Under the pieces are notes generated by a model. That model was not told the DNA's origin and ran no database searches. It was given only the letters and a program-made list of their open reading frames with translations. Below are positions 1 through 7,748 of a stretch of DNA of 9,798 nt, one piece after another. The position numbers were made by a program, and so were the translations under genes. How positions within the stretch are numbered: position 1 is the stretch's first letter; each line of letters starts with the position of its first letter. The stretch lies in contig JAJEFL010000014.1 of the NCBI GenBank assembly GCA_022820435.1, positions 1 through 9,798 on the forward strand, given 5' to 3'. This stretch comes from Bin80 sp022820435. GTDB lineage: Bacteria; Bacteroidota; Rhodothermia; Rhodothermales; Bin80.

Positions 1-260
1 CGATCCCGGAGCATGGCACAGGCAACGGCGAGCAGCCGATCTGCAACGGTTCGTAAAGCGCGACCGTGGCTGTGGCCCCGATCTCGCAAGGCGTTGTACT
101 TGGCTCGGCTGACGGGATCGTGTTGGATTGCCACTCTGCTCCAGTGGTAGACCGCATTGACCAGATGCGGCTGGGCAGCTTTTCGCTGCACCACTTGATT
201 GAACTTTACGCAAAAGGAGGCCCGGCACACCCCGTATCGCTGGATGTGTGGAAACTTGAC
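1..260 (-). pseudogene. IS110-family transposase, C-terminal remnant, runs off the left edge
   Basis: Read on the minus strand, the frame from 260 down to 3 is open for 86 codons and gives a sequence typical of the C-terminal transposase_20 domain of IS110/IS116/IS902 elements. Seen directly: QPHLVNAVYHWSRVA, then QHDPVSRAKYNALRDRGHS, then HGRALRTVADRLLAVACAML. The Y-H-W and HDP-x-S-x-AKY blocks, the RGHSHGRALR turn and the ADRLL helix are the hallmarks. This domain supplies the serine-containing part of a DEDD-type transposase that moves circular intermediates without terminal inverted repeats. The end of the gene lies beyond position 1. Toward the N-terminus, similarity fades near 236 and the frame meets TGA codons at 261-263 and 276-278, and no RuvC-like N-terminal domain follows in any frame. 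The copy therefore looks truncated or frameshifted. The family call is firm; the exact break point is not. Confidence 0.8.
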
Positions 261-373
261 TCAATCTGGAAATAATCATCCATACCCCCTGTCCTGTTCC
301 GGTTTTGCACCGCATTCAAAGTACTCTCCTGCACTTCGTTCATGTCACTATTGTTGGCAACATGCGCCTGATG

Positions 374-711
374 TCATCCGCGCCTGTTTTTTCCTGAAGG
401 TTCTGCGAAGCGTCGCACAATTGAAGGATATCCGGGATACGTTATTCTTTTTGCCCTGTATGATGTGTATCCCCCCGGCAAGCCGAAATAGAACCTGTCC
501 GGGTCAATGTGAACATTACCTCCCCGACCCAATCGTCAAGGGATCCGGCCTGTGCCGTAACGACTTGTATCTCTGTCAATACCCCCGCCGCGCCGTGAAG
601 TCAGAATCCCGGCATCAGATACGGACAAACACTCTCTGTCAGATACATTGAATCCCGCCGAGTTTTGTCCGTGGTCCCCGCCTTGATAAAGATCACTCCA
701 GACGGCAGCGG
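374..711 (-). pseudogene. Possible decayed haemagglutinin-repeat (FHA-like) adhesin fragment
   Basis: No intact gene is present between the transposase remnant and the lipoprotein gene. One minus-strand frame is open from beyond 711 to a TGA at 536-538 and again from 535 to a TGA at 374-376. The two parts read like neighbouring haemagglutinin-type repeats. The first contains SVSDAGILTSRRGGG and RYGTGRIP. The second begins GRGGNVHIDPDRFYFGLPGG. Glycine-rich G-x-GGNV-x-I-D strands followed by a GG-x-TS turn are characteristic of filamentous-haemagglutinin-like exoproteins secreted by two-partner systems. There is no start codon context, no signal peptide and no partner transporter. I infer a relic, perhaps broken by the insertion sequence next to it. 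It could also be chance similarity in non-coding DNA. The plus-strand frames here look like shadows. Confidence 0.25.
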
Positions 712-1581
712 TCACTGCTCCATGACAGGCATTGGGGATATTCGTGCACCACTATCCGGCATTACGAGCCGGCTTTCGTCAAACGGCTGGGTATAGGAAT
801 GCTCACTGGACACGGCTTCGTAATACTTCTCCCCTCTCGCTCCCTCTGCAAATCCATATCCCTCAAACCGGGTCGGAACCGTCAACCCGTCAACCGTCAC
901 ATAATTCATATAATACAGGAGGGTTTCCGGCATACCCTCTTCGATTGCCGGTCGACCCTGACCGAACGTAGATCGATACCGCAGCGCATTGACCCTATAC
1001 GTCTCAGTGTGAATATAGAGCGTGTAATGATCGCCGGGTGCATCGCCGATGCCATCATTGAAAGTGGCGCGCACGAGATGATGCTCCTCACCATCCAGCA
1101 GCGCCGGTGCCAGAATTTCATGACGGATTCCCGGATCCGCAAGAATAAAGGGGATGGATTGAAAATAGTAGCCTGTCGTAGCCATGAAACGCGGATTCGT
1201 GTTCAGGGAATCGGGATACACCCATGCATCCGTGCCATCCCATACCATCCGGGCACCATCCGGTGCCTGCCCCTCTCCCAGGGACAACACATCGTGATAG
1301 ACCTGGCGCGTTCGATTATGCGCCACCATCCTTGTCTGGATCCCGCCACTGAATCCCCAGATATAACTGCTTGTCTCTGCACGATGCCAGACAGCTAATC
1401 CTCCATGCGCCTCAATTGCACGCAACAGCATCTGGCCTCCTTCCGTCGCCATGAGACGCATCTCAGTCTCTGCCGTCCGTGAATTATCTTCTAATGCATC
1501 CACCACGGGGGTGTCCGTTTCTGAACTGCTGCAGCCAGACAGGAGTACCGAAACAATAAAAACTGTACTGATTATCCGCAT
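712..1581 (-). CDS. Predicted lipoprotein, DUF6503-like (LolA/LolB-type fold suspected)
   Basis: The 289-residue product starts with a lipoprotein signal: M-R, a hydrophobic stretch (IISTVFIVSV), and the lipobox LLSGC with the acceptor cysteine at residue 17, followed by a Ser/Asp/Thr-rich linker. It should be exported and lipid-anchored. The mature part has the block LLRAIEAHGGLAVWH near residues 53-67, then alternating aromatic beta-strand segments. The 'AHGG...W' opening is shared by lipoproteins grouped as DUF6503 in Bacteroidota, which resemble lipoprotein carriers of the LolA/LolB fold. The molecular role is unknown. I place the start at ATG 1581; a TTG codon directly before it could add one residue. 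No Shine-Dalgarno is visible. The gene diverges from the amidohydrolase gene across 69 bases, so the two may share a promoter region. Family assignment is from memory of motifs and is moderate; the lipoprotein call is strong. Confidence 0.75.
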   Translation of the reverse strand: MRIISTVFIVSVLLSGCSSSETDTPVVDALEDNSRTAETEMRLMATEGGQMLLRAIEAHGGLAVWHRAETSSYIWGFSGGIQTRMVAHNRTRQVYHDVLSLGEGQAPDGARMVWDGTDAWVYPDSLNTNPRFMATTGYYFQSIPFILADPGIRHEILAPALLDGEEHHLVRATFNDGIGDAPGDHYTLYIHTETYRVNALRYRSTFGQGRPAIEEGMPETLLYYMNYVTVDGLTVPTRFEGYGFAEGARGEKYYEAVSSEHSYTQPFDESRLVMPDSGARISPMPVMEQ

Positions 1582-1650
1582 CAAGTTGGGGGTTTAGTTC
1601 GTTAGAGTCAAGGTACAGAAATTTCTACCCACTGTCAACCATTCCCCGTT

Positions 1651-2460
1651 ATGTCAGGTTCAGTTCTGCGCATTGCTTCGGTTCAGATGTGTTCCGGTCA
1701 AAATATTCAGGCCAATCTAGAACAGGTAAAGCATCTTATTGAAGATGCAGTCCGGCAGGATGCCCACATGGTGGCACTTCCTGAAAATTTTTCGTATCTG
1801 GATCGGGAGGGAAAAAAGATGGATGCGGTTGAAAGTCTTGAGCATGGACCTGCCGTGCAGCTGCTCCGGGAATTGGCCCGCATAAACTCCATTTATATTG
1901 TGGGAGGCACGGTGCCACTTGCCGCCAATGAGCGTGTCACGAATACCTGTCTGGTCTTCGCGCCTGACGGACAGATGATCGCGCGTTATGATAAGATTCA
2001 CCTCTTTGACATCCAGTTGGATGAAACTCATTCATTCATGGAATCCCGCTATATTGAAGCCGGCAAGGCTCCGGTCACATTTGATGCACTGGGAGTAACC
2101 ATGGGGCTCAGTATCTGCTATGACCTTCGCTTCCCGGAACTCTACCGGGTGCTGACCGGCCGCGGAGCACGGGTTATCTTTGTTCCCTCCGCATTTACAT
2201 GGCGCACCGGCGCCTATCACTGGCTTGCCTTGCTGCGGGCCCGTGCAATTGAAAATCTCGCTTATGTCGTTGCACCCGCCCAATTTGGACGGCACAGCGC
2301 GGAGCGTGAAAGTTTTGGACACTCGGTGATCATTGATCCCTGGGGACAGATTCTCGCACAGGCACCGGACCGGGCATGCGTGATCACCGGCGAATTGAAC
2401 TTTGCCTATCAGGATCAGCTTCGCGAACGCCTGCCCTGCCTGCATCACCGGCGCATTTGA
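1651..2460 (+). CDS. Carbon-nitrogen hydrolase, Nit1-type (probable deaminated glutathione amidase)
   Basis: This 269-residue protein is a full-length single-domain nitrilase-superfamily enzyme. The catalytic triad is visible in order: Glu45 in VALPENFSYL, Lys115 in RYDKIHLFD, and nucleophile Cys156 in GLSICYDLRFPELYR. The KIHLFD block and the CYDLRFPE block match the Nit1/NIT branch, whose characterised members hydrolyse the amide of deaminated glutathione, a metabolite-repair reaction that rescues a transaminase by-product in the cytoplasm. Later conserved pieces are VPSAFTWRTGAYHW and RARAIEN, then the IIDPWG strand. No signal peptide is seen. The start is ATG 1651, with RIASVQM beginning only a few residues later as is normal for the family, and no Shine-Dalgarno. 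The stop lies inside a 9-base inverted repeat shared with the convergent methyltransferase gene. The hydrolase call is very firm; substrate is inferred, and omega-amidase or a related amidase remains possible. Confidence 0.93.
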   Translation: MSGSVLRIASVQMCSGQNIQANLEQVKHLIEDAVRQDAHMVALPENFSYLDREGKKMDAVESLEHGPAVQLLRELARINSIYIVGGTVPLAANERVTNTCLVFAPDGQMIARYDKIHLFDIQLDETHSFMESRYIEAGKAPVTFDALGVTMGLSICYDLRFPELYRVLTGRGARVIFVPSAFTWRTGAYHWLALLRARAIENLAYVVAPAQFGRHSAERESFGHSVIIDPWGQILAQAPDRACVITGELNFAYQDQLRERLPCLHHRRI

Positions 2461-2498
2461 CCGGAAACCGGTTCTGACAAAATGACCTGCCGGTCAAA
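2456..2498. terminator. Inverted repeat between convergent genes, possible bidirectional terminator
   Basis: TTTGACCGG at 2456-2464 is the exact reverse complement of CCGGTCAAA at 2490-2498, with a 25-base loop. It overlaps the stop codon of the amidohydrolase gene and ends just before the stop of the methyltransferase gene on the other strand. The position suits a two-way transcription stop, but neither strand has a run of T after the stem and the loop is long, so a classical intrinsic terminator is not shown. Confidence 0.3.
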
Positions 2499-2507
2499 CC
2501 AAAGAAA

Positions 2508-3344
2508 TCACCCGTGGAACTGGATCAACGAAACCCGGATGGCCCCCATTCTGGGATCATATCTCATGACATTTTTCCCGGTACGGCTGTACTCTAATTG
2601 ATACTGCGTCAATGTATCCAGAATCTCCCCATCCAGACCCGCTGCAAGGTCTCTGATTTCTTCATCATCGTATCGCTGCATCGGAAACGGGATACTCAAC
2701 AGCGCCGTAAAGCGCCTGAAGAATTCATTCACTACTTCGGCCTTGGGAACTCCGGCCAGAAGGCGATCCGGGATCGAATACTCAAACACCAGATGTCCGC
2801 CCGGTGTCCGTAATGAGGCTAATGTGCTGCGATAGGCTGCTTTGGGGATATAGTAGGAGATCCCTTCCGAAACAAGGAGCGTTGCGGCATCTGAATTCCA
2901 TCCTGCCCCGCCTAAAATCTCAATCAGGGAAGACGTATCCGCTAGATTCGCGGTCAGAAACGCCACATCCGGGCCGTTGACTGCCTGATTGACTTCTTCC
3001 TTGATCGGCATATTGGCCATATCCACATCGAAAAAACGTGCCTTCGGATAACAGTCCGCCAGGTCAATGGACAATGGATCCAGACCGCCTCCTAAATGAA
3101 TGACCTGTGCGGCAGGATTTTCATTCAGATATTTCCGGCAACTCATTTCCACGCCGTGTTTGCGGTTCAGGATCTCCATATGAATCTCCTCATGGAGATC
3201 CTCAAACTGTGCAACGAGCGGCTCCGCGGCCGACAGATCTATACTGCGAAGAAATGTGCGGGCTGCCTCCCCGTGATATACATCCTCGTTCGTAAACGAC
3301 AATACGAACGCCGAGGTAGCGGGCACTTCAAATAGACGTTTCAT
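2508..3344 (-). CDS. Class I SAM-dependent methyltransferase, LCM/O-methyltransferase family
   Basis: The 278-residue protein has the Rossmann methyltransferase core of the leucine-carboxyl-methyltransferase-like family (LCM, which includes polyketide O-methyltransferases). The SAM-binding motif I is VIHLGGGLDP at residues 81-90. The acidic ribose-binding residues follow in RFFDVDM (about 103-109). The motif after it is TANLAD (131-136), and the family-typical SEGISYYIP lies at 159-167. An N-terminal helical lid of about 70 residues precedes the core, which is usual. It lacks a signal peptide and should be cytoplasmic. The start is ATG 3344; MKRLFEVPATSAFVLS fits an N-terminus and no upstream alternative is needed. 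It converges on the amidohydrolase gene and diverges from the propeller gene, so it is transcribed alone and nothing next to it names its substrate. Family call firm, substrate unknown. Confidence 0.85.
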   Translation of the reverse strand: MKRLFEVPATSAFVLSFTNEDVYHGEAARTFLRSIDLSAAEPLVAQFEDLHEEIHMEILNRKHGVEMSCRKYLNENPAAQVIHLGGGLDPLSIDLADCYPKARFFDVDMANMPIKEEVNQAVNGPDVAFLTANLADTSSLIEILGGAGWNSDAATLLVSEGISYYIPKAAYRSTLASLRTPGGHLVFEYSIPDRLLAGVPKAEVVNEFFRRFTALLSIPFPMQRYDDEEIRDLAAGLDGEILDTLTQYQLEYSRTGKNVMRYDPRMGAIRVSLIQFHG

Positions 3345-3534
3345 TCAATCGGTCTGATGGGTCTTTCTAAAAATGCCAATATACGACATCCCCCTTTGCG
3401 ATCCCGGATTCTGTAATCAGATCATCATTGAGCAGTCCTTTACCTGCGCAGTGTGAACCCCCGATCTGGTTCACTTCAGTATCATCTTTGAAAAAAAGTG
3501 CTATATTCCTACCCCGTTCAAAAATAACTCAACC
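3345..3534. promoter_or_regulatory. Divergent intergenic region with promoters for both flanking genes
   Basis: These 190 bases separate the starts of the methyltransferase (minus) and propeller (plus) genes and must hold at least one promoter for each. The part nearest the propeller gene turns A/T-rich: a run of seven A at 3491-3497 and TATATT at 3502-3507, which could be a -10 box about 30 bases before the ATG. No convincing -35 partner at normal spacing is seen. Neither ATG has a Shine-Dalgarno. Positional inference only. Confidence 0.35.
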
Positions 3535-6500
3535 ATGAACTCTCTCTTCCGCACATTTTTTGCACTTGCACTTCTGATTGTACTGCCCGCATCCGCGCAG
3601 GACAACCTGATCGGCGAGACCGACTTTTCCGGCCTGAAATTACGTAATGTCGGGCCCGCATTCACTTCCGGTCGCATTGCGGATCTTGCAATGCACCCCG
3701 ATGATGACAACGTATGGTACGTTGCCGTGGGCAGTGGCGGCGTTTGGAAAACCACCAATGCCGGCACCACCTGGGAGTCCCTCTTTGACGGTCAGGAATC
3801 CTATTCAATCGGAGCACTGACCATAGATTCCAGAAACCCGCACACGATCTGGGTCGGGACTGGAGAAAATGTCGGGGGACGGCATGCAGGCTACGGAGAC
3901 GGCATCTACCGCAGTGATGACGGTGGACAAAGCTGGAAAAACATGGGCCTCAAAGAATCCTATCACATCTCCAAGATTATTGTCCATCCCGACAATAGCG
4001 ATATACTCTGGGTCGCTGCACAGGGAATGCTTTGGGGCAGCGGCGGCGAACGTGGACTCTACATGAGCACCGATGGGGGCGAATCATGGGAACGCACACT
4101 CGGAGATGATGAATGGGTTGGGGTGACCGATATCGTCATTGATCCGCGTGACCCTGCCGTGCTCTATGCCGCAACCTGGCAAAGACACCGGAATGTCGCC
4201 GCCTACATGGGAGGCGGCCCCGGCTCCGGGCTGCACAAAAGCACCGACGGCGGAAAAACCTGGACCGCCCTCAAAAAAGGAATCCCCGACTCCAACCTCG
4301 GAAAGATCGGGCTTGCCATTTCACCGCAGAACCCCGATATCCTCTACGCCGCCATTGAGCTGGATGTGCGGACTGGAGGCATCTTTATGTCCGCCGACCG
4401 GGGGGCATCCTGGAAAAAAATGTCCGATGCGGTCGCCGGTGCCACCGGTCCGCATTATTATCAGGAACTCTATGCATCCCCGCACCGGGAAGGAACCATC
4501 TATCTCATGGATGTGCGTGTTCAGGTTTCGCATGACCACGGCCGTACGATCTCTCTCCTGAAAAACACAACGGATAAACATGTGGATAACCACGCAATGG
4601 CCTTCCGCATGGATGACCCGGACTATATCCTCATGGGCACGGATGGAGGGCTTTTTGAAACCTTTGACGGCACCGAAACCTGGCACTTCATTGCAAATCT
4701 GCCGGTCACACAATACTACAAGGTAGCCGTTGATGATCAGGAGCCCTTCTACCGTATCTTCGGCGGTACGCAGGACAACGGCTCTCATGGCGGCCCTTCC
4801 CGAACCGATAATGAGCATGGGATACGGAACGCGGACTGGTTTAAGACTCTTGGCGGCGATGGACATCAATCCGCAACCGAACCCGGCAACCCGGACATCC
4901 TGTATGCACAGTCTCAACAGGGGCGGCTGCACCGGGTGGATCTCGTTACCGGAGAACAGACACTCATACAGCCACAGGCGGGCCTTGAAGAAAAGCACGA
5001 ACGCTATAACTGGGATGCTCCGATCCTGGTCAGTCCCCACGTCTCATCCACTCTTTATTTTGGGTCCTACCGGGTCTGGAAATCAACAGACCGGGGAGAC
5101 AGCTGGACCGCAATCTCGGGAGATTTAACCCGCGATCAGGAGCGGATTGCACTTCCGATCATGGGACATGTCCAGAGTTACGATAATCCCTGGGATTTCT
5201 ATGCCATGTCGGTCTACAACACGATTACATCGCTGGCTGAATCTCCGCTGGAAGCAGGCCTGCTCTATGTCGGAACAGACGACGGGATCATTCAAATCAC
5301 CGAAGATGACGGCCGGAACTGGCGTATGGTTGAGGTTGGCAGTATTGACGGGATTCCGTCCACTGCCTTTGTCAATAACCTGTATGCTGACCTCCATGAT
5401 GCCGATGTCGTGTATGCTGCACTGGACAACCACAAGTTCGGAGATCTGTCTCCCTATCTGATCCGGAGCAGTGACCGCGGCCGATCCTGGACATCCATCG
5501 CCGGCAACCTGCCCGACCGGACACTGATCTGGCGTATCGTACAGGATCATGTCAATCCAAACCTGCTTTTTACCGCAACCGAGTTCGGGGTTTACTTTAC
5601 GGTTGACGGCGGAAGCCAATGGATCAAAATGGAATCCGATGCGACCATCTCCTTCCGGGACATTACGATCCAGCGGCGGGAAAATGATGTGGTTGCCGCC
5701 TCATTCGGACGTGGGTTCTTTGTTCTGGACGACTACACACCGCTCCGCGAAATCAGTGAGGAACTGCTCGCGCAGGACGCACATCTGTTTGCACCGCGCA
5801 CCGCCCGCCTGTATATTGAGCGTGATGTTGCGGGAGGGGCCCAGGGAACCAACTACTTTGCCGCTCCCAATCCCCCTTTCGGTGCTACATTCACCTATTA
5901 CCTCCAGGAAGGATCGCAAACGCTCAAACAGATCCGGCAGGAACGGGAAAAGGAGATTGAAGAAGGGGAAGATGTGCCATTTCCTGGATGGGATGCATTG
6001 GAAGCGGAACTGAATGAGGTCGCCGGTCAGGTCTATGTCGTGGTCAAAGATGCGGCGGGGCAGGTTGCCGGGCGCGTTTCGGGCAGTACATCCAAGGGAG
6101 TGCACCGCGTCACCTGGAACCTGCGCTACCCCTCTTCGTCGGTCGTCACTCCCGGCAGTACCGGCAATAACTCCAGCCAGTACCTCGCCACCCCCGGCAC
6201 CTATTCCGCGACCCTGATACGTATCCGTGACGGCGTGGAGTCTACGCTGTCCGGCCCGGTCTCCTTTGAGGTCACGCCACTTCGCGAACCTGTACTGGCA
6301 GGAAAATCTCCAGATGAAATCAATGCCTATCGGGGAAGAGCCTCTTCGCTCATGCAACGTGCCAGTCTGCTGTCAGGATCGGTTACAGAACACCTTGAAT
6401 TACTGGAAGCCATGCAAGTCGCGCACCTGCGTGCTCCGAACCCCTCTGCGGATCTGACTGCAGAGTTGCATGCTGCGCGATCCGCACTCCAGGACATTAA

Positions 6501-6756
6501 TCTTCACCTGAATGGATACGAGTCGAAAGGGAAACCCGGTGAGCGAAATGCCCCTTCGGTCATGTCCAGATTATTTGTAGGGCAAAGCGGACTCCGAACC
6601 TCCTACGGCCCCACAGCATTGCACGAACAATCTCTGGAAACCGGAGAAGTCCAACTTGGTGAACTGGAATCCGAACTGGCTTCCTTTGAGGAAACCATCC
6701 TGCCTTCAGTGACCCGTGCTCTGGAAGCAACCGGTGCCCCTCCGATCCGGGAGTAG
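3535..6756 (+). CDS. Secreted Asp-box (BNR) multi-repeat beta-propeller protein, sortilin/VPS10-like 'glycosyl hydrolase'
   Basis: The 1073-residue product has a Sec signal peptide: NSLFR, hydrophobic FFALALLIVLP, then ASA|QD with cleavage after residue 21. The mature part carries nine clear Asp-boxes of the S-x-D-x-G-x-x-W type: residues 72-80, 126-134, 178-185 (STDGGESW), 236-243 (STDGGKTW), 286-293, 517-524, 589-596, 645-652 and 689-696. Together with strands such as DILYAA these imply two WD40-like propellers, as in VPS10/sortilin and GH74-like folds. Residues about 835-915 look like an Ig/FlgD-like beta domain (GVHRVTWNLRYPSSS), and the last 140 residues are mostly helical. Proteins of this length and order are common in Rhodothermota and Bacteroidota and are annotated as glycosyl hydrolases, although no activity has been generally established; I would not assume catalysis. 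It may bind or process peptides or glycans outside the cytoplasm. Start at ATG 3535, dictated by the signal peptide. It ends four bases before the stop of the convergent YceI gene. Confidence 0.88.
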   Translation: MNSLFRTFFALALLIVLPASAQDNLIGETDFSGLKLRNVGPAFTSGRIADLAMHPDDDNVWYVAVGSGGVWKTTNAGTTWESLFDGQESYSIGALTIDSRNPHTIWVGTGENVGGRHAGYGDGIYRSDDGGQSWKNMGLKESYHISKIIVHPDNSDILWVAAQGMLWGSGGERGLYMSTDGGESWERTLGDDEWVGVTDIVIDPRDPAVLYAATWQRHRNVAAYMGGGPGSGLHKSTDGGKTWTALKKGIPDSNLGKIGLAISPQNPDILYAAIELDVRTGGIFMSADRGASWKKMSDAVAGATGPHYYQELYASPHREGTIYLMDVRVQVSHDHGRTISLLKNTTDKHVDNHAMAFRMDDPDYILMGTDGGLFETFDGTETWHFIANLPVTQYYKVAVDDQEPFYRIFGGTQDNGSHGGPSRTDNEHGIRNADWFKTLGGDGHQSATEPGNPDILYAQSQQGRLHRVDLVTGEQTLIQPQAGLEEKHERYNWDAPILVSPHVSSTLYFGSYRVWKSTDRGDSWTAISGDLTRDQERIALPIMGHVQSYDNPWDFYAMSVYNTITSLAESPLEAGLLYVGTDDGIIQITEDDGRNWRMVEVGSIDGIPSTAFVNNLYADLHDADVVYAALDNHKFGDLSPYLIRSSDRGRSWTSIAGNLPDRTLIWRIVQDHVNPNLLFTATEFGVYFTVDGGSQWIKMESDATISFRDITIQRRENDVVAASFGRGFFVLDDYTPLREISEELLAQDAHLFAPRTARLYIERDVAGGAQGTNYFAAPNPPFGATFTYYLQEGSQTLKQIRQEREKEIEEGEDVPFPGWDALEAELNEVAGQVYVVVKDAAGQVAGRVSGSTSKGVHRVTWNLRYPSSSVVTPGSTGNNSSQYLATPGTYSATLIRIRDGVESTLSGPVSFEVTPLREPVLAGKSPDEINAYRGRASSLMQRASLLSGSVTEHLELLEAMQVAHLRAPNPSADLTAELHAARSALQDINLHLNGYESKGKPGERNAPSVMSRLFVGQSGLRTSYGPTALHEQSLETGEVQLGELESELASFEETILPSVTRALEATGAPPIRE

Positions 6757-6759
6757 AAC

Positions 6760-7353
6760 CTACTCTCCAGGACCGGCGATGAGTTCAAAACTGATCGTGA
6801 GCTCATCGCCGGTCCGATAAGCACCAAACATCAAAGACGGCGGCTTGAGACCATAGTCGGTCATTAAAAGTGAATGCGTTCCCGCAAAGAGAATGCGTCC
6901 GTCTTCTTGATGGACTCCCTCTACGGGAACCACAATCTCGTTCGTGGTCGCTGCGATGGTAAGATTCCCGGTTGCATTGAGCGTAAAGGTACCGTCATCT
7001 GATACAGCGTAATCCGACACCGACGCAAGTTCATATACGATCTCGGGATGCTCGTCCGCCTTGAGTGCCCCATACATCCCCCGATCCATGATTGGGCTTT
7101 TCTTGCTTTTCATCATCTTTGAAGGCACCACTAAACGGACCGATTCAACCATACCCTCTTCATTCAGGCCTACTGATCCCTGAATCTCCGTTGCATAGAC
7201 ACTCCACTCAGGTGTCTGATTGGATGTTCCGTCCACTTGCATACTGCTCTCGGGGACTATCGTGTATTCGGTTGTCTGTGCATAGATCGGAGCAGCCAGC
7301 ACCACGAGGACCAGCAGACAGGTTATCGATCTGATAGAAACAGAATGAGTCAT
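6760..7353 (-). CDS. Secreted YceI-like domain protein
   Basis: The 197-residue product begins with a Sec signal (RSITCLLVLVVLAAPIYA, cleavage likely after residue 25, before QTTEY). The mature 172 residues match the YceI lipocalin-like barrel: the opening YTIVPESSMQVDGTSN, the central basic MMKSKKSPIMDRGMYGAL, KADEHPEIVYEL, the strand TLNATGNLTIAATTNEIVVPVEG, and the C-terminal MTDYGLKPPSLMFGAYRTGD. The 'G-x-LT-x-x-G-x-T' and 'F-G' elements are family hallmarks. Members bind long polyprenyl or similar lipids in the periplasm and some respond to stress; no specific ligand is evident here. The methionine-rich MMKSKKSPIMDRGM stretch replaces the usual FD-x-x-x-HP region. The start is ATG 7353, preceded by a run of eight A in place of a Shine-Dalgarno. 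The gene converges tightly on the propeller gene, and its 3' end contains a perfect 14-base inverted repeat. Confidence 0.85.
   Translation of the reverse strand: MTHSVSIRSITCLLVLVVLAAPIYAQTTEYTIVPESSMQVDGTSNQTPEWSVYATEIQGSVGLNEEGMVESVRLVVPSKMMKSKKSPIMDRGMYGALKADEHPEIVYELASVSDYAVSDDGTFTLNATGNLTIAATTNEIVVPVEGVHQEDGRILFAGTHSLLMTDYGLKPPSLMFGAYRTGDELTISFELIAGPGE
6770..6815. terminator. Perfect 14-bp hairpin inside the 3' end of the YceI gene
   Basis: GGACCGGCGATGAG (6770-6783) is the exact reverse complement of CTCATCGCCGGTCC (6802-6815), with an 18-base loop. It lies 14 bases past the propeller gene stop and, read the other way, inside the final codons of the YceI gene (RTGDEL and ELIAGPG). RNA from either strand can form the same strong stem. 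With only three bases between the two genes, this is the natural place to end or trim propeller-gene mRNA. No T-run follows on either strand, so it does not look like a classical intrinsic terminator. Confidence 0.45.
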
Positions 7354-7748
7354 TTTTTTTGAAGTTTTGTGAACTTGGTTTTAGGCGGATCAAGTAAGAA
7401 TTGTTTCAAGGGGGATTAACGTCCATGGACGCTTCACGGATTCGGGCTCCGCCGGGTCCTGCCGTAATCCGGCCGGAGGCCCCGTCTCCAATGCTCTGAC
7501 GCTTAATGCGGTCATCGTCAATATTGAGTGTGAATTCACATTCCAGATATTTCTATTATCTTGTACACGCATTAGAGTCCCCATGCTCAATTGACAAAAA
7601 AGCCGGTCCATTGCTAAAACTTTTGCTCCCTGCAACTGCAGGAAGTCTTATCCATGGACACAAAGAAATAGCGAGCGAGATGCATCTTCTGGTATTTATC
7701 CTGGACCGGCGGTTCAGGGGCAGTCGCTCTTCAATCCATATTTCCACC
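7354..7748. promoter_or_regulatory. Divergent 395-base intergenic region with three palindromic sites
   Basis: This gap lies between the starts of the YceI gene (minus) and the CxCC sialidase-like gene (plus), so it should contain both promoters. Seen: a perfect 12-base palindrome CGTCCATGGACG (7420-7431); an imperfect GC-rich stem pairing GGGCTCCGCCGG (7444-7455) with CCGGCCGGAGGCCC (7469-7482); and a second perfect palindrome TGTGAATTCACA (7529-7540), after which A/T-rich TATTATCTTG (7554-7563) could be part of a -10 region. The plus-strand frame is open from 7506, but its first 81 codons show no signal peptide or domain, so I treat them as leader. No RNA gene was recognised. Confidence 0.4.
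7529..7540. promoter_or_regulatory. Candidate operator palindrome TGTGAATTCACA
   Basis: This is a perfect 12-base palindrome, and two of the next three base pairs outward on each side also match. It contains the TGTGA/TCACA half-sites known from CRP/FNR-type sites, but the halves are separated by two bases instead of six, so it is not a CRP consensus site. It lies 209 bases before the chosen start of the sialidase-like gene and just before an A/T-rich possible promoter. A homodimeric regulator is possible; function is inferred from symmetry alone. Confidence 0.25.

Noticed and set aside
199..651. 150-codon plus-strand open frame left of the lipoprotein gene
   Set aside because: Its product is rich in Cys, His and Pro with no domain or signal, and it overlaps the minus-strand transposase and repeat-like remnants, so it looks like a shadow frame.
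799..1398. 199-codon plus-strand frame inside the lipoprotein gene
   Set aside because: It lies wholly antisense to a gene with a clear lipobox, and its translation shows no recognisable domain.
4321..5040. 239-codon minus-strand frame inside the propeller gene
   Set aside because: It is antisense to Asp-box repeat coding sequence and shows no protein-like pattern.
7529..7540. CRP-binding site
   Set aside because: Half-sites TGTGA and TCACA are present but are separated by two bases, not the six a CRP site needs.
7390..7635. 81-codon minus-strand frame in the divergent gap
   Set aside because: No recognisable protein; it overlaps palindromes and a likely promoter region, and has no signal or domain.
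7506..7748. N-terminal extension of the CxCC protein, in frame from 7506
   Set aside because: It would bury the signal peptide that begins at 7749, shows no domain, and contains the palindrome and possible promoter.
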